Shown one piece after another: positions 6,589-16,111 of a DNA stretch of 64,000 bases. Numbering within the stretch: the stretch's first letter is position 1; each line of letters begins with the position of its first letter. A program made the translations under genes and the position numbers. Below the pieces are notes generated by a model. That model was given only the letters and a program-made list of their open reading frames with translations, did no database searches and was not told where the DNA came from. Source of the DNA: Sphingobacteriales bacterium (GTDB lineage: Bacteria; Bacteroidota; Bacteroidia; Chitinophagales; Chitinophagaceae); the NCBI GenBank assembly GCA_016235125.1, contig JACRLZ010000002.1, forward strand, positions 62,001-126,000. Reading direction: 5' to 3'.

Positions 6589-8633
6589 GAAAAACAGTTT
6601 CAATATTGTTTATCCTATTCACCATTCACTATTCACCATTCACTTTTGCCCAGGAAATACCTGTATCAACAGAACAGCAACTAGAAAATCAAGCGGATGC
6701 CGACCAGGGAGAAACAGAAGACGATTCTTATTTACAGGAATTGGAGCATTTCAGAAAAAATCCGGTAAACTTAAATACCGCAGATGCAGATGAACTGAAA
6801 CAATTACGGATCATCACCGATTTACAGATTGCCAACCTGATAACTTACCGGAATCTTTTTGGCCGGTTCCTGAACATTTATGAGTTGCAGGCAATACCAT
6901 CATGGGATGTAAATATGATCAGAAAATTACTTCCTTTTATTACCATCTCTGCATCGGTTTCTTTGTCTGAAGAGTTGGGAAAAAGATTCAGAGATGGAGA
7001 GCATAGCTTGCTGCTCCGGATATCACAAATACTGGAAAAGGCAGAAGGGTTTGATAAAACATCAAGCGGAACAAAATATACTGGCAGCCCGCAAAAAATC
7101 TTAATCAGATACAGATATTCTTTTAAAAACCTATTACAGTTTGGATTGGTGGCTGATAAAGATGCAGGAGAACAACTTTTTAAAGGGGCGCAGAATAAGG
7201 GATTTGATTTTTATTCATTCCATTTGTTTGCCCGCAGGATCGGTATCATTCAGGCATTGGCATTGGGCGATTTTACGGTGAATATGGGACAAGGATTGAT
7301 TCAATGGCAAAGCCTTGCATTCAAAAAAAGTGTGGATGTGATGGGAGTGAAACGTCAGTCAGCAATATTGCGGCCATACAGCTCTGCAGGAGAATATTAT
7401 TTTCACCGTGGCGCCGGAATATCCATTAAAAAAAACAGGATAGAAGCCACAGCTTTTATTTCTTTCAGAAAGCTCAGCGCCAACTTTGTTGCCGATACCG
7501 TGAACAACGAAGATTTTATTTCTTCATTTCTTACTTCAGGTTATCACCGCACGGCTACAGAAAATGCAGACCGCAATAATCTTAGTCAGACGGCTTTTGG
7601 TGGCAATGTTCTTTACAGGGGAAATAAATGGCATGTGGGGCTGAATGGAATTTATTATAGTTTTTCACTACCGGTACAAAAGAGAGGTGAACCTTATAAC
7701 CTGTATGCCATCAGTGGAGACCGATGGCATAATTTCAGCCTCGATTACAGCTATACTTACAAAAATCTTCACCTGTTTGGCGAAGCAGCGGCAGATAAAA
7801 ATCTCAATAAGGCATTTATCAATGGATTATTGATCAGCGTTGATCCCCGGGTGGATGTATCAATAGTGCAAAGAACGATAAGCAAAGCCTACCAGGCTGT
7901 TAATGGAAATGCGTTTACCGAAAACACTTACCCAACCAATGAAACTGGTTTTTATACCGGAGTAAGCATACGTCCGGCAATATACTGGCGGCTCGATGCC
8001 TATATGGATATTTATAAATTTCCCTGGTTGAAATATTTGGTGGATGCACCGGGTCATGGTAAAGATTTTTTGGTTCAACTGACTTACACACCCGGTAAGC
8101 AGGTGGAAATTTATTCCAGGTTCAGAAATGAAACCAGGCAGTCAAATCAGTCAGACAACAGTACTGTTACAAATTTTCTTGTTTCCATACCGAAACAAAA
8201 CTGGCGGACACAGATTAGTTATAAAATCAATCCTTCGATGACATTAAGAAACAGGGTAGAATTGCTGTGGTATAATAATAAAAGTTCAAATGAAGAAAGA
8301 GGATTTCTGTTGTTCCAGGATTTTATTTACAAACCAATGCTGAAACCGTATAGTGCAGTGATGAGGATTCAGTATTTTGAAACGGATGGTTATGATTCCC
8401 GCATCTATGCTTATGAGAACGATGTTTTATACAGCTATTCTATTCCGGCGTTTTATGATAAGGGCTTCCGGTATTATCTGAATCTCAATTATGATTTGGG
8501 AAAAAAACTCAGCTTTTGGTTGCGCTGGGCGCAAACGATTTACAGAAATAAAAAAACAATCGGGTCGGGCCCCGATGAAATAAAAGGTAATCGGCGGAGT
8601 GAATTAAAAGCTCAGGCTCGTTGGCTTTTTTAG
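6585..8633 (+). CDS. ComEA-type helix-hairpin-helix protein with outer-membrane barrel
   Basis: A 682-residue envelope protein with a GTG start (6585) overlapping the previous stop. The signal peptide (ending FTFAQ) is partly encoded by a 7-bp repeat. Residues about 40-60 are acidic and disordered. Residues about 62-120 form a ComEA-like helix-hairpin-helix unit (PVNLNTADADELKQL...ITYRNLFGRF..IYELQAI). The remaining 550 residues are aromatic, alternating beta sequence ending in ARWLF, with a terminal Phe as expected for BAM-inserted barrels. Helix-hairpin-helix units of this kind bind DNA without sequence specificity in ComEA, the periplasmic DNA-uptake receptor. A DNA-handling barrel is inference; the domain could bind another ligand or protein. 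Confidence 0.75.
   Translation: MRKTVSILFILFTIHYSPFTFAQEIPVSTEQQLENQADADQGETEDDSYLQELEHFRKNPVNLNTADADELKQLRIITDLQIANLITYRNLFGRFLNIYELQAIPSWDVNMIRKLLPFITISASVSLSEELGKRFRDGEHSLLLRISQILEKAEGFDKTSSGTKYTGSPQKILIRYRYSFKNLLQFGLVADKDAGEQLFKGAQNKGFDFYSFHLFARRIGIIQALALGDFTVNMGQGLIQWQSLAFKKSVDVMGVKRQSAILRPYSSAGEYYFHRGAGISIKKNRIEATAFISFRKLSANFVADTVNNEDFISSFLTSGYHRTATENADRNNLSQTAFGGNVLYRGNKWHVGLNGIYYSFSLPVQKRGEPYNLYAISGDRWHNFSLDYSYTYKNLHLFGEAAADKNLNKAFINGLLISVDPRVDVSIVQRTISKAYQAVNGNAFTENTYPTNETGFYTGVSIRPAIYWRLDAYMDIYKFPWLKYLVDAPGHGKDFLVQLTYTPGKQVEIYSRFRNETRQSNQSDNSTVTNFLVSIPKQNWRTQISYKINPSMTLRNRVELLWYNNKSSNEERGFLLFQDFIYKPMLKPYSAVMRIQYFETDGYDSRIYAYENDVLYSYSIPAFYDKGFRYYLNLNYDLGKKLSFWLRWAQTIYRNKKTIGSGPDEIKGNRRSELKAQARWLF
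6617..6644. repeat. Heptanucleotide repeat encoding a signal peptide core
   Basis: Four 7-bp units (ATTCACC, ATTCACT, ATTCACC, ATTCACT) encode the end of the signal peptide of the helix-hairpin-helix protein (FTIHYSPFTF). Confidence 0.85.
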
Positions 8634-8704
8634 TCACCTGATTGTCAAACTACTGGGGTTTATAATTTTTTTTATCTGTTTTAAGTATTTGTTAAAAAAA
8701 AATT

Positions 8705-8712
8705 TACCTTGC
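8705..8712 (+). promoter_or_regulatory. Possible -7 box for the SusC operon
   Basis: TACCTTGC resembles TAnnTTTG with one T missing; similar TACCTTGC or TACATTGC forms lie upstream of 56258 and 40919. It sits about 110 nt upstream of the SusC ATG in an AT-rich gap (8634-8820) holding no gene. Weak evidence. Confidence 0.3.
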
Positions 8713-8820
8713 GGCAGCAATTTCAAAGACTTATATGTCTTTGGAATAATCCCTTACCCCTTGAAATGGACGGTTTTCCCTGATATTCAATGCTTTTAAA
8801 TTTTAAAAATTAACGTTAAC

Positions 8821-11800
8821 ATGAGAAAAATCGCATCACTGTTTACGATGTTAATGCTTTTTTCTGCATTAGCATTTGGTCAGAACCGGACGATTACCGG
8901 TACTGTGACCGATGATAAGGGCGACGCTTTGCCCGGTGTCTCTGTAAGTATTAAAGGTACCCGTACCGGCGTATCTGCCGATAACAACGGTCAGTTCCGC
9001 ATCCTGGCTAAAACCGGGGATGTGCTGGTTGTTTCAGGCGCAGGCCTTGAGCCGACTGAAGCAACAGTTGGAGCCGGAAGTACCATCACCATTTCTGTGA
9101 AAAGAATTGTTATCACAGGAACTGAAGTGGTTGTAACAGCTCTTGGACAAACAAGACAATCCAAGGAATTGGGATTCTCTACAGCCAGAGTAAGGGCTCA
9201 GGAATTAACCCAGGCCAAAGCAGTAAACCTGCAAAATGGTTTGACTGGTAAAGTTTCCGGTCTGAATGTTCAGTCTGTTAACAATGGGGTCTTCCAGGAC
9301 ACAAGACTTACCCTTAGAGGTATTCGTTCATTAACAGGAAATAATCAGCCCATGCTGATCCTTGATGGTGTACCCATCTCATTGGGTTATTTAAGTTCTA
9401 TTAACCCCAATGACATTGTGGATGTGACAATTCTGAAAGGCGCCGGCGCCACTGCTATCTACGGTCCTGATGGAGTGAACGGAGCCCTTGTTGTTACAAC
9501 CAAAAAAGGAAGCCGCACAAAACCCCAGATTAGTGTAGGTCACACTGTTCAGGTAGAAAGGGTATCCTATATGCCGGAGTTCCAGACACAGTTTGGTTCT
9601 GGTTCTTCTGTTGACCAGTATGGTTACGGTGTATATGACCCCATCGAAAACCAGTGCTATGGTGATGAATTTGATGGCTCTCTCCGCCAGATAGGCCGTG
9701 ATGGTCCCGGTGGCGAACAATATAAAGTTCCTTATGAGGCGCTGCCAAAAGAGAAAAGAAAATTCTGGAACACCGGTCTTACCAACCAGACTGATGTATC
9801 ATTCTCAACCGGCGATTTCTACCTCAGTGTTCAGAACGTTCTGATCCAGGGTATCATGCCAAAAGATGTGAACAGAAGGGTTTCTGTACACATGGCAGCC
9901 AATAAGGAATACAACAGGTTCAAAGCTTCTTACAGCATTAACTATACAAAAGGTAACTATGATGTAACAGCCGGTTCCAGCTTTGGCAATGGCCGTGACT
10001 ATACCGTTTACTGGAACCTGATCAACACGCCGATGCAGATCCCCATCACAAGATTTAAGAACTGGAGAACCGATTATTGGGCAAGCCCCGATGGTTATTT
10101 CAATGATTACTACTCCAATCCTTATTTCATGATCGATAATTTCAGGCAAAAAGGCAGAAGCGAAGATATTTTCGGAAACTTTGAATTGAACTTCAAAGCT
10201 ACCAACTGGCTCACCTTTACCTATCGCCTGGGAGCTACCGTTACCAATGCCACTGCAAAAAGTTTCGGAGGCGCATTGAAGTATGGAGAATTTGCGAAAG
10301 CTTCAGGTAAAGCCATTGCGCAAACAGGGGATATTAATTCTTCTGTTGCAGACGGTTCATTCACTTCCAGCCGTATCAATTCTGAGTTTTTTGCCACTGC
10401 CCGCAAAAAATTCGGCCAGTTTGATTTTAACCTGTTGGTGGGACAATCATTCCGTGAAGACAATTCCAAGAATGTGTCAACAGCGAGTAATAACCTTGCA
10501 TTCCCGGAATTACCTAATATCATAGGTCGTAAAGATGCCCTTTCACCGGGTGAAAGCAATTTCAAATCGAGACTGGAACGTTTCTTCGGTAAGCTTTCAG
10601 TTAATTACAAGGGATGGGCTTTTGCTGAGTTTACCGGCAGCTATGATATAGACAGCCGTCTCGCTTATTTCTACAATTTTGATTTTGATAATATCAATTA
10701 TTTCTATCCGGGTGGTAACGTATCATTCCTTTTAAGCGAAGCCATCCCAGCTTTGAAAAGCAGCAAAGTATTATCTTACCTTAAAGTAAGAGGTTCTTAT
10801 TCCAAAACAGGTAATGTGAATCTGGGAGTTTATAGACTTGAAAACACCTATGGACTTGGATTTGGTTTCCCTTACGGATCATTGAGTGGTTATACCTCCA
10901 GCAACCTCCTGAGTTTACCCCGGTATGAGCCGGAATTTGTGATAAGTAAAGAAGCAGGTATCGAACTTGGCTTCCTGAAAAACAGGATCAATTTTGAAGC
11001 CTCTGTTTATACCCAGGACAATTCAAACCAGATCGTGGATGTACAGTATTCCGGCGCCACCGGTTTTAATGCCGCAAAGCTGAATGCTGCTGCTTTTGAA
11101 AACAAGGGTTTAGAACTTGATCTTAAACTGACCCCGTTGGTAAAAATTGGCAAGGTAGCTATTGATGTAAAAGGTAACTATACTTACCAGGACAATAAAA
11201 TAACCAAGATCATAGAAGGCGTTGACCAACTCGGTATTGGTAACGGTAACTATGCAATAGTAGGAAGACCTGCTTATATCTTCCAGCTTACTGACTATGT
11301 AAGAGACGACCAGGGTCGTGTGATTGTGAACGCAAGTTCAGGCTACCCCACTGTTGACCCGACCATCAAGCCATTCGGAAGAACACAGCCCAGGCATTTG
11401 CTTGGTTTAAGCCTGAATGTTACCTGGAAGGATCTTACTTTCAGCGCTGTAGGCGACTATCGTGGTGGAGCAATGATCTATACCGGCGGTATTGGTACGG
11501 GTATGGACTTCTCCGGTATTTCAAAGAGAAGTGGTCAGAATGCCCGTCAGCCATTTATTTTCCCCAACTCATCTTATTGGGATGGTTCCAAGTATGTAGC
11601 TAATACAAGCATTTATATGCAAAGCGGCGGTTACAACTTCTGGTCTCAGTCTGTAAATACCAACGCTAATACTAACTACTTAGTAAGCGGTGATTTCTGG
11701 AAAATAAGGGAGATCAGCATCAGCTATAATATTCCTGCCAAGTGGTTTGGATTCACCAAGAATGCTATCAAGGGCGCCACCTTCACAGTTAGCGGACGGA

Positions 11801-11943
11801 ACTTATTCATGTTCCTGCCAAAGACAAATGAGTGGACTGACCCTGAGTTTTCAAACACAATTGGTAATGCCCAGGGCGTAAGCGGATTGGATAACACACC
11901 GCCTACCCGGATCTTTGGCGCCAGCTTAAACATTCAGCTATAA
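8821..11943 (+). CDS. SusC/RagA-family TonB-dependent outer-membrane transporter
   Basis: A 1040-residue TonB-dependent receptor importing an oligomeric nutrient with its SusD partner. A signal peptide (ending LAFGQ) is followed by a carboxypeptidase-regulatory-like domain at about 24-95 (ITGTVTDDKGDALPGVSVSIKGT), the linker EVVVTALGQTRQ at about 103-115, a plug at about 115-230 (LTLRGIRS, QPMLILDGVPI, ILKGAGATAIYGPDGVNGALVVTTKKG) and a barrel to the C-terminus (RIFGASLNIQL). Length and order are normal for the family. The SusD gene follows after 19 bp. No sigma/anti-sigma pair and no glycoside hydrolase lies nearby, so the substrate cannot be named; a peptide or unspecialised glycan is as likely as a polysaccharide. 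Confidence 0.95.
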   Translation: MRKIASLFTMLMLFSALAFGQNRTITGTVTDDKGDALPGVSVSIKGTRTGVSADNNGQFRILAKTGDVLVVSGAGLEPTEATVGAGSTITISVKRIVITGTEVVVTALGQTRQSKELGFSTARVRAQELTQAKAVNLQNGLTGKVSGLNVQSVNNGVFQDTRLTLRGIRSLTGNNQPMLILDGVPISLGYLSSINPNDIVDVTILKGAGATAIYGPDGVNGALVVTTKKGSRTKPQISVGHTVQVERVSYMPEFQTQFGSGSSVDQYGYGVYDPIENQCYGDEFDGSLRQIGRDGPGGEQYKVPYEALPKEKRKFWNTGLTNQTDVSFSTGDFYLSVQNVLIQGIMPKDVNRRVSVHMAANKEYNRFKASYSINYTKGNYDVTAGSSFGNGRDYTVYWNLINTPMQIPITRFKNWRTDYWASPDGYFNDYYSNPYFMIDNFRQKGRSEDIFGNFELNFKATNWLTFTYRLGATVTNATAKSFGGALKYGEFAKASGKAIAQTGDINSSVADGSFTSSRINSEFFATARKKFGQFDFNLLVGQSFREDNSKNVSTASNNLAFPELPNIIGRKDALSPGESNFKSRLERFFGKLSVNYKGWAFAEFTGSYDIDSRLAYFYNFDFDNINYFYPGGNVSFLLSEAIPALKSSKVLSYLKVRGSYSKTGNVNLGVYRLENTYGLGFGFPYGSLSGYTSSNLLSLPRYEPEFVISKEAGIELGFLKNRINFEASVYTQDNSNQIVDVQYSGATGFNAAKLNAAAFENKGLELDLKLTPLVKIGKVAIDVKGNYTYQDNKITKIIEGVDQLGIGNGNYAIVGRPAYIFQLTDYVRDDQGRVIVNASSGYPTVDPTIKPFGRTQPRHLLGLSLNVTWKDLTFSAVGDYRGGAMIYTGGIGTGMDFSGISKRSGQNARQPFIFPNSSYWDGSKYVANTSIYMQSGGYNFWSQSVNTNANTNYLVSGDFWKIREISISYNIPAKWFGFTKNAIKGATFTVSGRNLFMFLPKTNEWTDPEFSNTIGNAQGVSGLDNTPPTRIFGASLNIQL

Positions 11944-11962
11944 CCTATAAATCAATTTTGAT

Positions 11963-13651
11963 ATGAAACTTAATAAATTAATATATGGTGTTGTCTTTGC
12001 AGTATTGCTGATTACTGCAGGATCAAGCTGCCGCAAGGGACAGTTCAACATCAATAAGAACATTAACCAGCCTACGGACAGTACCATCACTTATAATGCA
12101 GTGACGCCTGCGGCTATGAATGCTACGGGTTCCATTATTGCCCGCAGATGGGGCACTATCCAGAACTGGATGAGCTACTGGGCCAGGTCCGGTACATATG
12201 CTCCTAACGTAACAGAAGAAACCTATCAAATTACCACCTTGTTTGGAAATGCAGTATGGGATGCCTGCTATGATAATGCTTACGATTATGAGATCGTTCG
12301 CATCAAAGCAGCTCAGGCAGGCGCAGGTTTTTATGAGGGCATTGCCCGCATTATGAAAACCATTGACTTCCAGATATTGGTTGATGTGTATGGCGATGTG
12401 CCATATAGCCAGGCCCTGAAAGGAAGCGGTAACCCTACACCTGCTTACGACAAAGGGGTTGACATCTACAAAGCCCTTCTTCGTGAAATTGATGCCGGTA
12501 TTCTTTTGATCCGCAGGGCAGTGGTTACCACTACAAATGCAAATAAGGATATTGCAACAGAAGATATCATGTTCCATGGGGATAGGAATATGTGGGTAAA
12601 ATTTGCCAACACATTAAAACTGAGATTGCTCATACATGCTTATGCAGTAGGGGCGATTGACAAAAATGTGGAGCTTACAATTATCAATAACACCGTTGAC
12701 ACTGCGGCCGGAAACACACCTTATGGTTATCTGGGCGCAGGGCAAACGGCTTCTGTAAATCCGGGGTATGCCAGTGTTGATAAACCCAATCCATTCTACA
12801 ACCAGTACGTTGCAAACACCGATGGGTCAACAGCTGCCAATAATGTTTATTACAAGGCGAATGAATGGGGAATTGAGTATTATAAATGGGACGGAGATCC
12901 CCGTGTTACCAACGTAATTACAGGTGGTGATCGTATTTATACTCCGGGTTCAGGTGGCCGTATAGGGGTAGCTTATGGTTTACCTCCTATTACTGCTAAT
13001 GCTGCAACTGTGCTTGCAGGTATCGGCCCCGGTGTGTATAAGTCTGTTACTGCACCCCAGGCGATTCTGACATCTTCTGAAAGTTTATTCCTGCAGGCGG
13101 AAGCCAAGCAAAGAGGCTGGAATATTATAACTCCCGGAACAGCCCAGCAATTGATGAATGCTGCAATGGATGAAAGTTTCATCTATTACGGTGTGCCCAA
13201 TGCTGTTGCTGCTGCAGCTGCATACCGGACGGCTAATCAAACTTATCCTGATGTGGATTATAATGGAGTGGCTCAGGGAACCGGCGCACCTGTCGGCGGC
13301 CTGTTTACCATTCTGTCTCAAAAATGGTTTGCCATGAATGGAGTAAATACATTGGAGACATGGACAGACTGGAGAAGGGTTCCTTATACGGAAGTGGCTA
13401 CCAAAGTGCTTTACAATAACAGCAATGCACCCACTACCAATTTTGTATATGGCGATGGTGGTTTCTTCTTTGGAGGCACCAATTCACCTGGTCCCGGTCC
13501 CTTCCGTTCAGTTTCTCCGCAGATCACTGCAGCAGACAATATACCGGTAAGGTATTTGTATCCGCAGTCAGAGTATAATTATAATCCTGCGAATGTGGGA
13601 GCACAGGGAACCATCACCCGGTACAGCCGTGTATTCTGGGATCTTCAATAA
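11963..13651 (+). CDS. SusD/RagB-family nutrient-binding lipoprotein
   Basis: A 562-residue outer-surface lipoprotein that caps the SusC transporter and captures its ligand. The lipoprotein signal peptide ends LLITAGSSC-RKGQ, with the lipidated Cys at about residue 23. The mature N-terminus (NINQPTDSTITYNAVTPAAM) and the TPR-like helical segments (GIARIMKTIDFQILVDVYGDVPYSQAL, MWVKFANTLKLRLLIHAY, SESLFLQAEAKQRGW, QKWFAMNGVNTLETWTDWRRV) are characteristic of the SusD_2-like branch. It lies between SusC and a DUF1735-type lipoprotein, as in other Bacteroidetes uptake loci. Confidence 0.95.
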   Translation: MKLNKLIYGVVFAVLLITAGSSCRKGQFNINKNINQPTDSTITYNAVTPAAMNATGSIIARRWGTIQNWMSYWARSGTYAPNVTEETYQITTLFGNAVWDACYDNAYDYEIVRIKAAQAGAGFYEGIARIMKTIDFQILVDVYGDVPYSQALKGSGNPTPAYDKGVDIYKALLREIDAGILLIRRAVVTTTNANKDIATEDIMFHGDRNMWVKFANTLKLRLLIHAYAVGAIDKNVELTIINNTVDTAAGNTPYGYLGAGQTASVNPGYASVDKPNPFYNQYVANTDGSTAANNVYYKANEWGIEYYKWDGDPRVTNVITGGDRIYTPGSGGRIGVAYGLPPITANAATVLAGIGPGVYKSVTAPQAILTSSESLFLQAEAKQRGWNIITPGTAQQLMNAAMDESFIYYGVPNAVAAAAAYRTANQTYPDVDYNGVAQGTGAPVGGLFTILSQKWFAMNGVNTLETWTDWRRVPYTEVATKVLYNNSNAPTTNFVYGDGGFFFGGTNSPGPGPFRSVSPQITAADNIPVRYLYPQSEYNYNPANVGAQGTITRYSRVFWDLQ

Positions 13652-13678
13652 ATTTTGTAAAAGAAAAAAATCAGAAAT

Positions 13679-14665
13679 ATGAAAAGAATATTATCATTTT
13701 CCCTTCTTGCTGCTGCACTTGCAGTGGCTGTAACGGGATGTCTTAAAGACAAGGGTTTTGATAACCACACCTATGGTATCAACGACCCCGATACCCAGCC
13801 ACCCGGCGTTGGATTTCCATTAGGCGGTAAACCCAAAAATGATGTGGGATTGGATCTCAGTTCTTCACCACAGGTAATAAACGGGCTGGCATTTGTAAAC
13901 CTGGAATCAGGCAATCCTGCTTCTTCAGATGTGCATGTAACACTCTCGAATAACTCAACGGCTCTTGTAGGCGCTTATAATACTGCAAACGGAACCAACA
14001 TCCAGGTATTGCCATCAGCAACATGGAGTGTACCTACCGCTCTCACTATTCCTGCCGGCGGCAGAAATATTGAGGTTCCTATAACCGTTTCAACCACTGC
14101 AGCGCTGAATGCAAACCTTCAGTATGCGATAGGCCTTACAATAACAGCTGTTGACGGGGGATATAAAATTGCTGATAACCTGAAAAACCTGTTCATTGTA
14201 ATCAGTGTGAAAAACAAATATGACGGCAAATACACCATGGTGGGCCGTTTTTATCATCCTTCAGTTGAGCCGACTTTTCAACAACATGTTACTTTTTTCG
14301 TAGAATGTCATACTACAGGCCCTAATAGTGTGGATATTTACTGGCCTTTAATTCCAGGTTACAATACACCGCTTTCAAGTGGTGGATTGCCTGCCTGCTG
14401 TTTTACAAATCAAACCCTTGGTTTGCAGATTAATCCTGCTACCAATGTAGTTACCTGTGTAAATTCACATCCTTCAGCAGGAATTTCCTATAGCCAGATA
14501 ACAAGCTCGGGCTCTTTTGGATTTCCGGTATTTAATCCAAGTATGTGGGACGATGTCAACAAGCGATTCAATATTTCATTTGGATATAGCCTTACAGGGG
14601 GTACAGTTGTTGCCGGAGTCAGCCGGGCCTGGATAGAAACCCTGACCCGTACAGGACCAAGATAA
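13679..14665 (+). CDS. DUF1735-type surface lipoprotein
   Basis: A 328-residue lipoprotein with a lipobox at VAVTGC-LKDK (Cys at about residue 21). The region at about 50-170 is an Ig-like beta domain resembling DUF1735 (BT_3987 N-terminal domain) proteins, with FVNLESGNPASSDVHVTLSNNSTALVGAYNTANGT and LTIPAGGRNIEVPITVST. The C-terminal part is an unassigned beta-rich domain. It lies 27 bp after SusD, and such proteins are often surface glycan- or ligand-binding members of Sus-like loci. The specific ligand is unknown. A perfect-stem terminator follows at 14700. Confidence 0.85.
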   Translation: MKRILSFSLLAAALAVAVTGCLKDKGFDNHTYGINDPDTQPPGVGFPLGGKPKNDVGLDLSSSPQVINGLAFVNLESGNPASSDVHVTLSNNSTALVGAYNTANGTNIQVLPSATWSVPTALTIPAGGRNIEVPITVSTTAALNANLQYAIGLTITAVDGGYKIADNLKNLFIVISVKNKYDGKYTMVGRFYHPSVEPTFQQHVTFFVECHTTGPNSVDIYWPLIPGYNTPLSSGGLPACCFTNQTLGLQINPATNVVTCVNSHPSAGISYSQITSSGSFGFPVFNPSMWDDVNKRFNISFGYSLTGGTVVAGVSRAWIETLTRTGPR

Positions 14666-14699
14666 GAAGTGATACTATTTATATCTGTCTTCTGATTGT

Positions 14700-14740
14700 A
14701 AACTGGGAACTCTTTAAATCTGAGTTCCCAGTTTATTTTT
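14700..14740 (+). terminator. Rho-independent terminator after the SusC operon
   Basis: A perfect 13-bp stem (AAACTGGGAACTC at 14700-14712 with its complement at 14722-14734), a 9-nt loop, then ATTTTT. It ends the SusC-SusD-DUF1735 transcript. Confidence 0.9.
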
Positions 14741-14812
14741 GTGTCTGGCAACCAAAGACAACCCGGCTGCCTGGGTCAGCGTCAGAGGATAAGCATATTT
14801 TTGGGGGTTAAT

Positions 14813-15319
14813 ATGAAAACAAACAATCACCGCATTCATTTTTTGTTGCTCTTTTTGGCAGGCGCATTTCAGTTTGCACAATCGCAGAATATAAAGAGTA
14901 CTCCTTTTCCTTCCATTGACATACAGCTGATGGACAGCAGCACGGTGTTTCAAACAAAGACAATAGCCAAAGACAAGCCTGTTGTGTTCCTGGTTTTTAA
15001 TACTACCTGCGAGCACTGCCGGCAGGAAGCGGCTGACCTGGTTAAAAACAAAAGCAGATTGGATAAGATCAGGCTGGTAATGATGTCTTATGAGAATATA
15101 ACACCGATAAAGAATTTTTATAACAGGTATTCTTTATCTCAGATAGAGGGACTTGTTATAGGAAGGGATTATCGTTTTGCCGGGGCAAATTATTTTAGCT
15201 ACGAAAGCGTTCCCTTTTGTGCTGTTTATTCAAAAAAGCACCTGTTCCTTAAATCATTTGAAAGGGATTTCACTACTGATTCCATTTTCAAAGTGTTAAA
15301 AAGCAATGCTGAATTATAA
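14813..15319 (+). CDS. Thioredoxin-fold periplasmic protein
   Basis: 168 residues from the ATG at 14813 (MKTNNHRIHF); the frame is open about 70 nt further upstream, but that part overlaps the downstream side of the terminator. The signal peptide ends FAQSQ. A TlpA/AhpC-type thioredoxin fold follows: VVFLVFNTTCEHCRQEA carries a CxxC pair at about residues 64-67, and SVPFCAVY near residue 138 gives the cis-Pro loop. It is a probable envelope thiol-disulphide oxidoreductase; its partner is unknown. It is separated from the SusD locus by a terminator, so co-function is not implied. Confidence 0.85.
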   Translation: MKTNNHRIHFLLLFLAGAFQFAQSQNIKSTPFPSIDIQLMDSSTVFQTKTIAKDKPVVFLVFNTTCEHCRQEAADLVKNKSRLDKIRLVMMSYENITPIKNFYNRYSLSQIEGLVIGRDYRFAGANYFSYESVPFCAVYSKKHLFLKSFERDFTTDSIFKVLKSNAEL

Positions 15320-15383
15320 TCGGCATAAGTTCTATACTCCGCCCGTTTGTTTTCAGTAATTTTGAAGTCTTAAAAATATATCT

Positions 15384-16100
15384 ATGAGATCGGTCAAACG
15401 ATTTTTTTATGCAGCCGGTTTTCTTTTGCTGAGTAATACAGCCTTTTCCCAATCCGGCTATATGGATAATGCCCTTAATTACAGCCGCCTGATAATTGCA
15501 AAAACGCCGGAAGGTGTTTATAAACTGGTTGGACCATTTAAAGTGATCGGCACTTCTTATCTTTTTGGCGAAAAAATGGGGGGAGATCTTTTTTCTTCCG
15601 AGGCAAAGGCGTGGAATATCAGCCTCAGTTATAATACCTATAACCAGGAAGTGGAATTTTATTCATCTTCCAATCCGGATAAACCGCTGGTAAAGGAGGT
15701 GGGTACGGTTGATTCATTTATTCTGCACCAAAATATAGAATCGGGCATTATCAGTCCTTTGAAATTTGTGTACGGAGAACTGATAGGTTCAAAGGAGAAG
15801 GCCTATTTCCAGGAAGTATGCACCGGTACGAGATTTAATTTGTATAAACGGTATAAATCTGAACTCGGTTATGTTTCCAGTAATTATATTCAATCGGAGT
15901 TGCGGCAGTTTGACCTTTTATATGAATATTTTTATACCGATTCGGAATCTAAGTCAATCAAAAAAATAAAAGCTAATGGGCCTTCTGTTATTAAGGAGTT
16001 TAAAAGTATAAAAGATATATCAGCTGTGGTAAACAACGATGATTATTCCGTGAATCCTGAAGAAGCCTTAAAAAAAGCTTTTGATTATCTTAATAACTAA
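15384..16100 (+). CDS. Hypothetical secreted protein
   Basis: 238 residues with a signal peptide (ending TAFSQ). I do not recognise the family. The mature protein is mixed alpha/beta with no Cys pair or catalytic motif that I can name; it contains YKLVGPFKVIGTSYLFGEKMGG and a Lys/Ser-rich C-terminal third. A TAATTTTT box close to the -7 consensus lies at 15357-15364. The DUF3467 gene follows after 11 bp, so the two are probably co-transcribed. Confidence 0.75.
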   Translation: MRSVKRFFYAAGFLLLSNTAFSQSGYMDNALNYSRLIIAKTPEGVYKLVGPFKVIGTSYLFGEKMGGDLFSSEAKAWNISLSYNTYNQEVEFYSSSNPDKPLVKEVGTVDSFILHQNIESGIISPLKFVYGELIGSKEKAYFQEVCTGTRFNLYKRYKSELGYVSSNYIQSELRQFDLLYEYFYTDSESKSIKKIKANGPSVIKEFKSIKDISAVVNNDDYSVNPEEALKKAFDYLNN

Positions 16101-16111
16101 TAATACAATTT

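Noticed and set aside
12023..12577. A 184-codon open frame on the minus strand opposite SusD
   Set aside because: It lies wholly inside the well-supported SusD gene, has Cys/Ile-rich antisense composition and no recognisable family.
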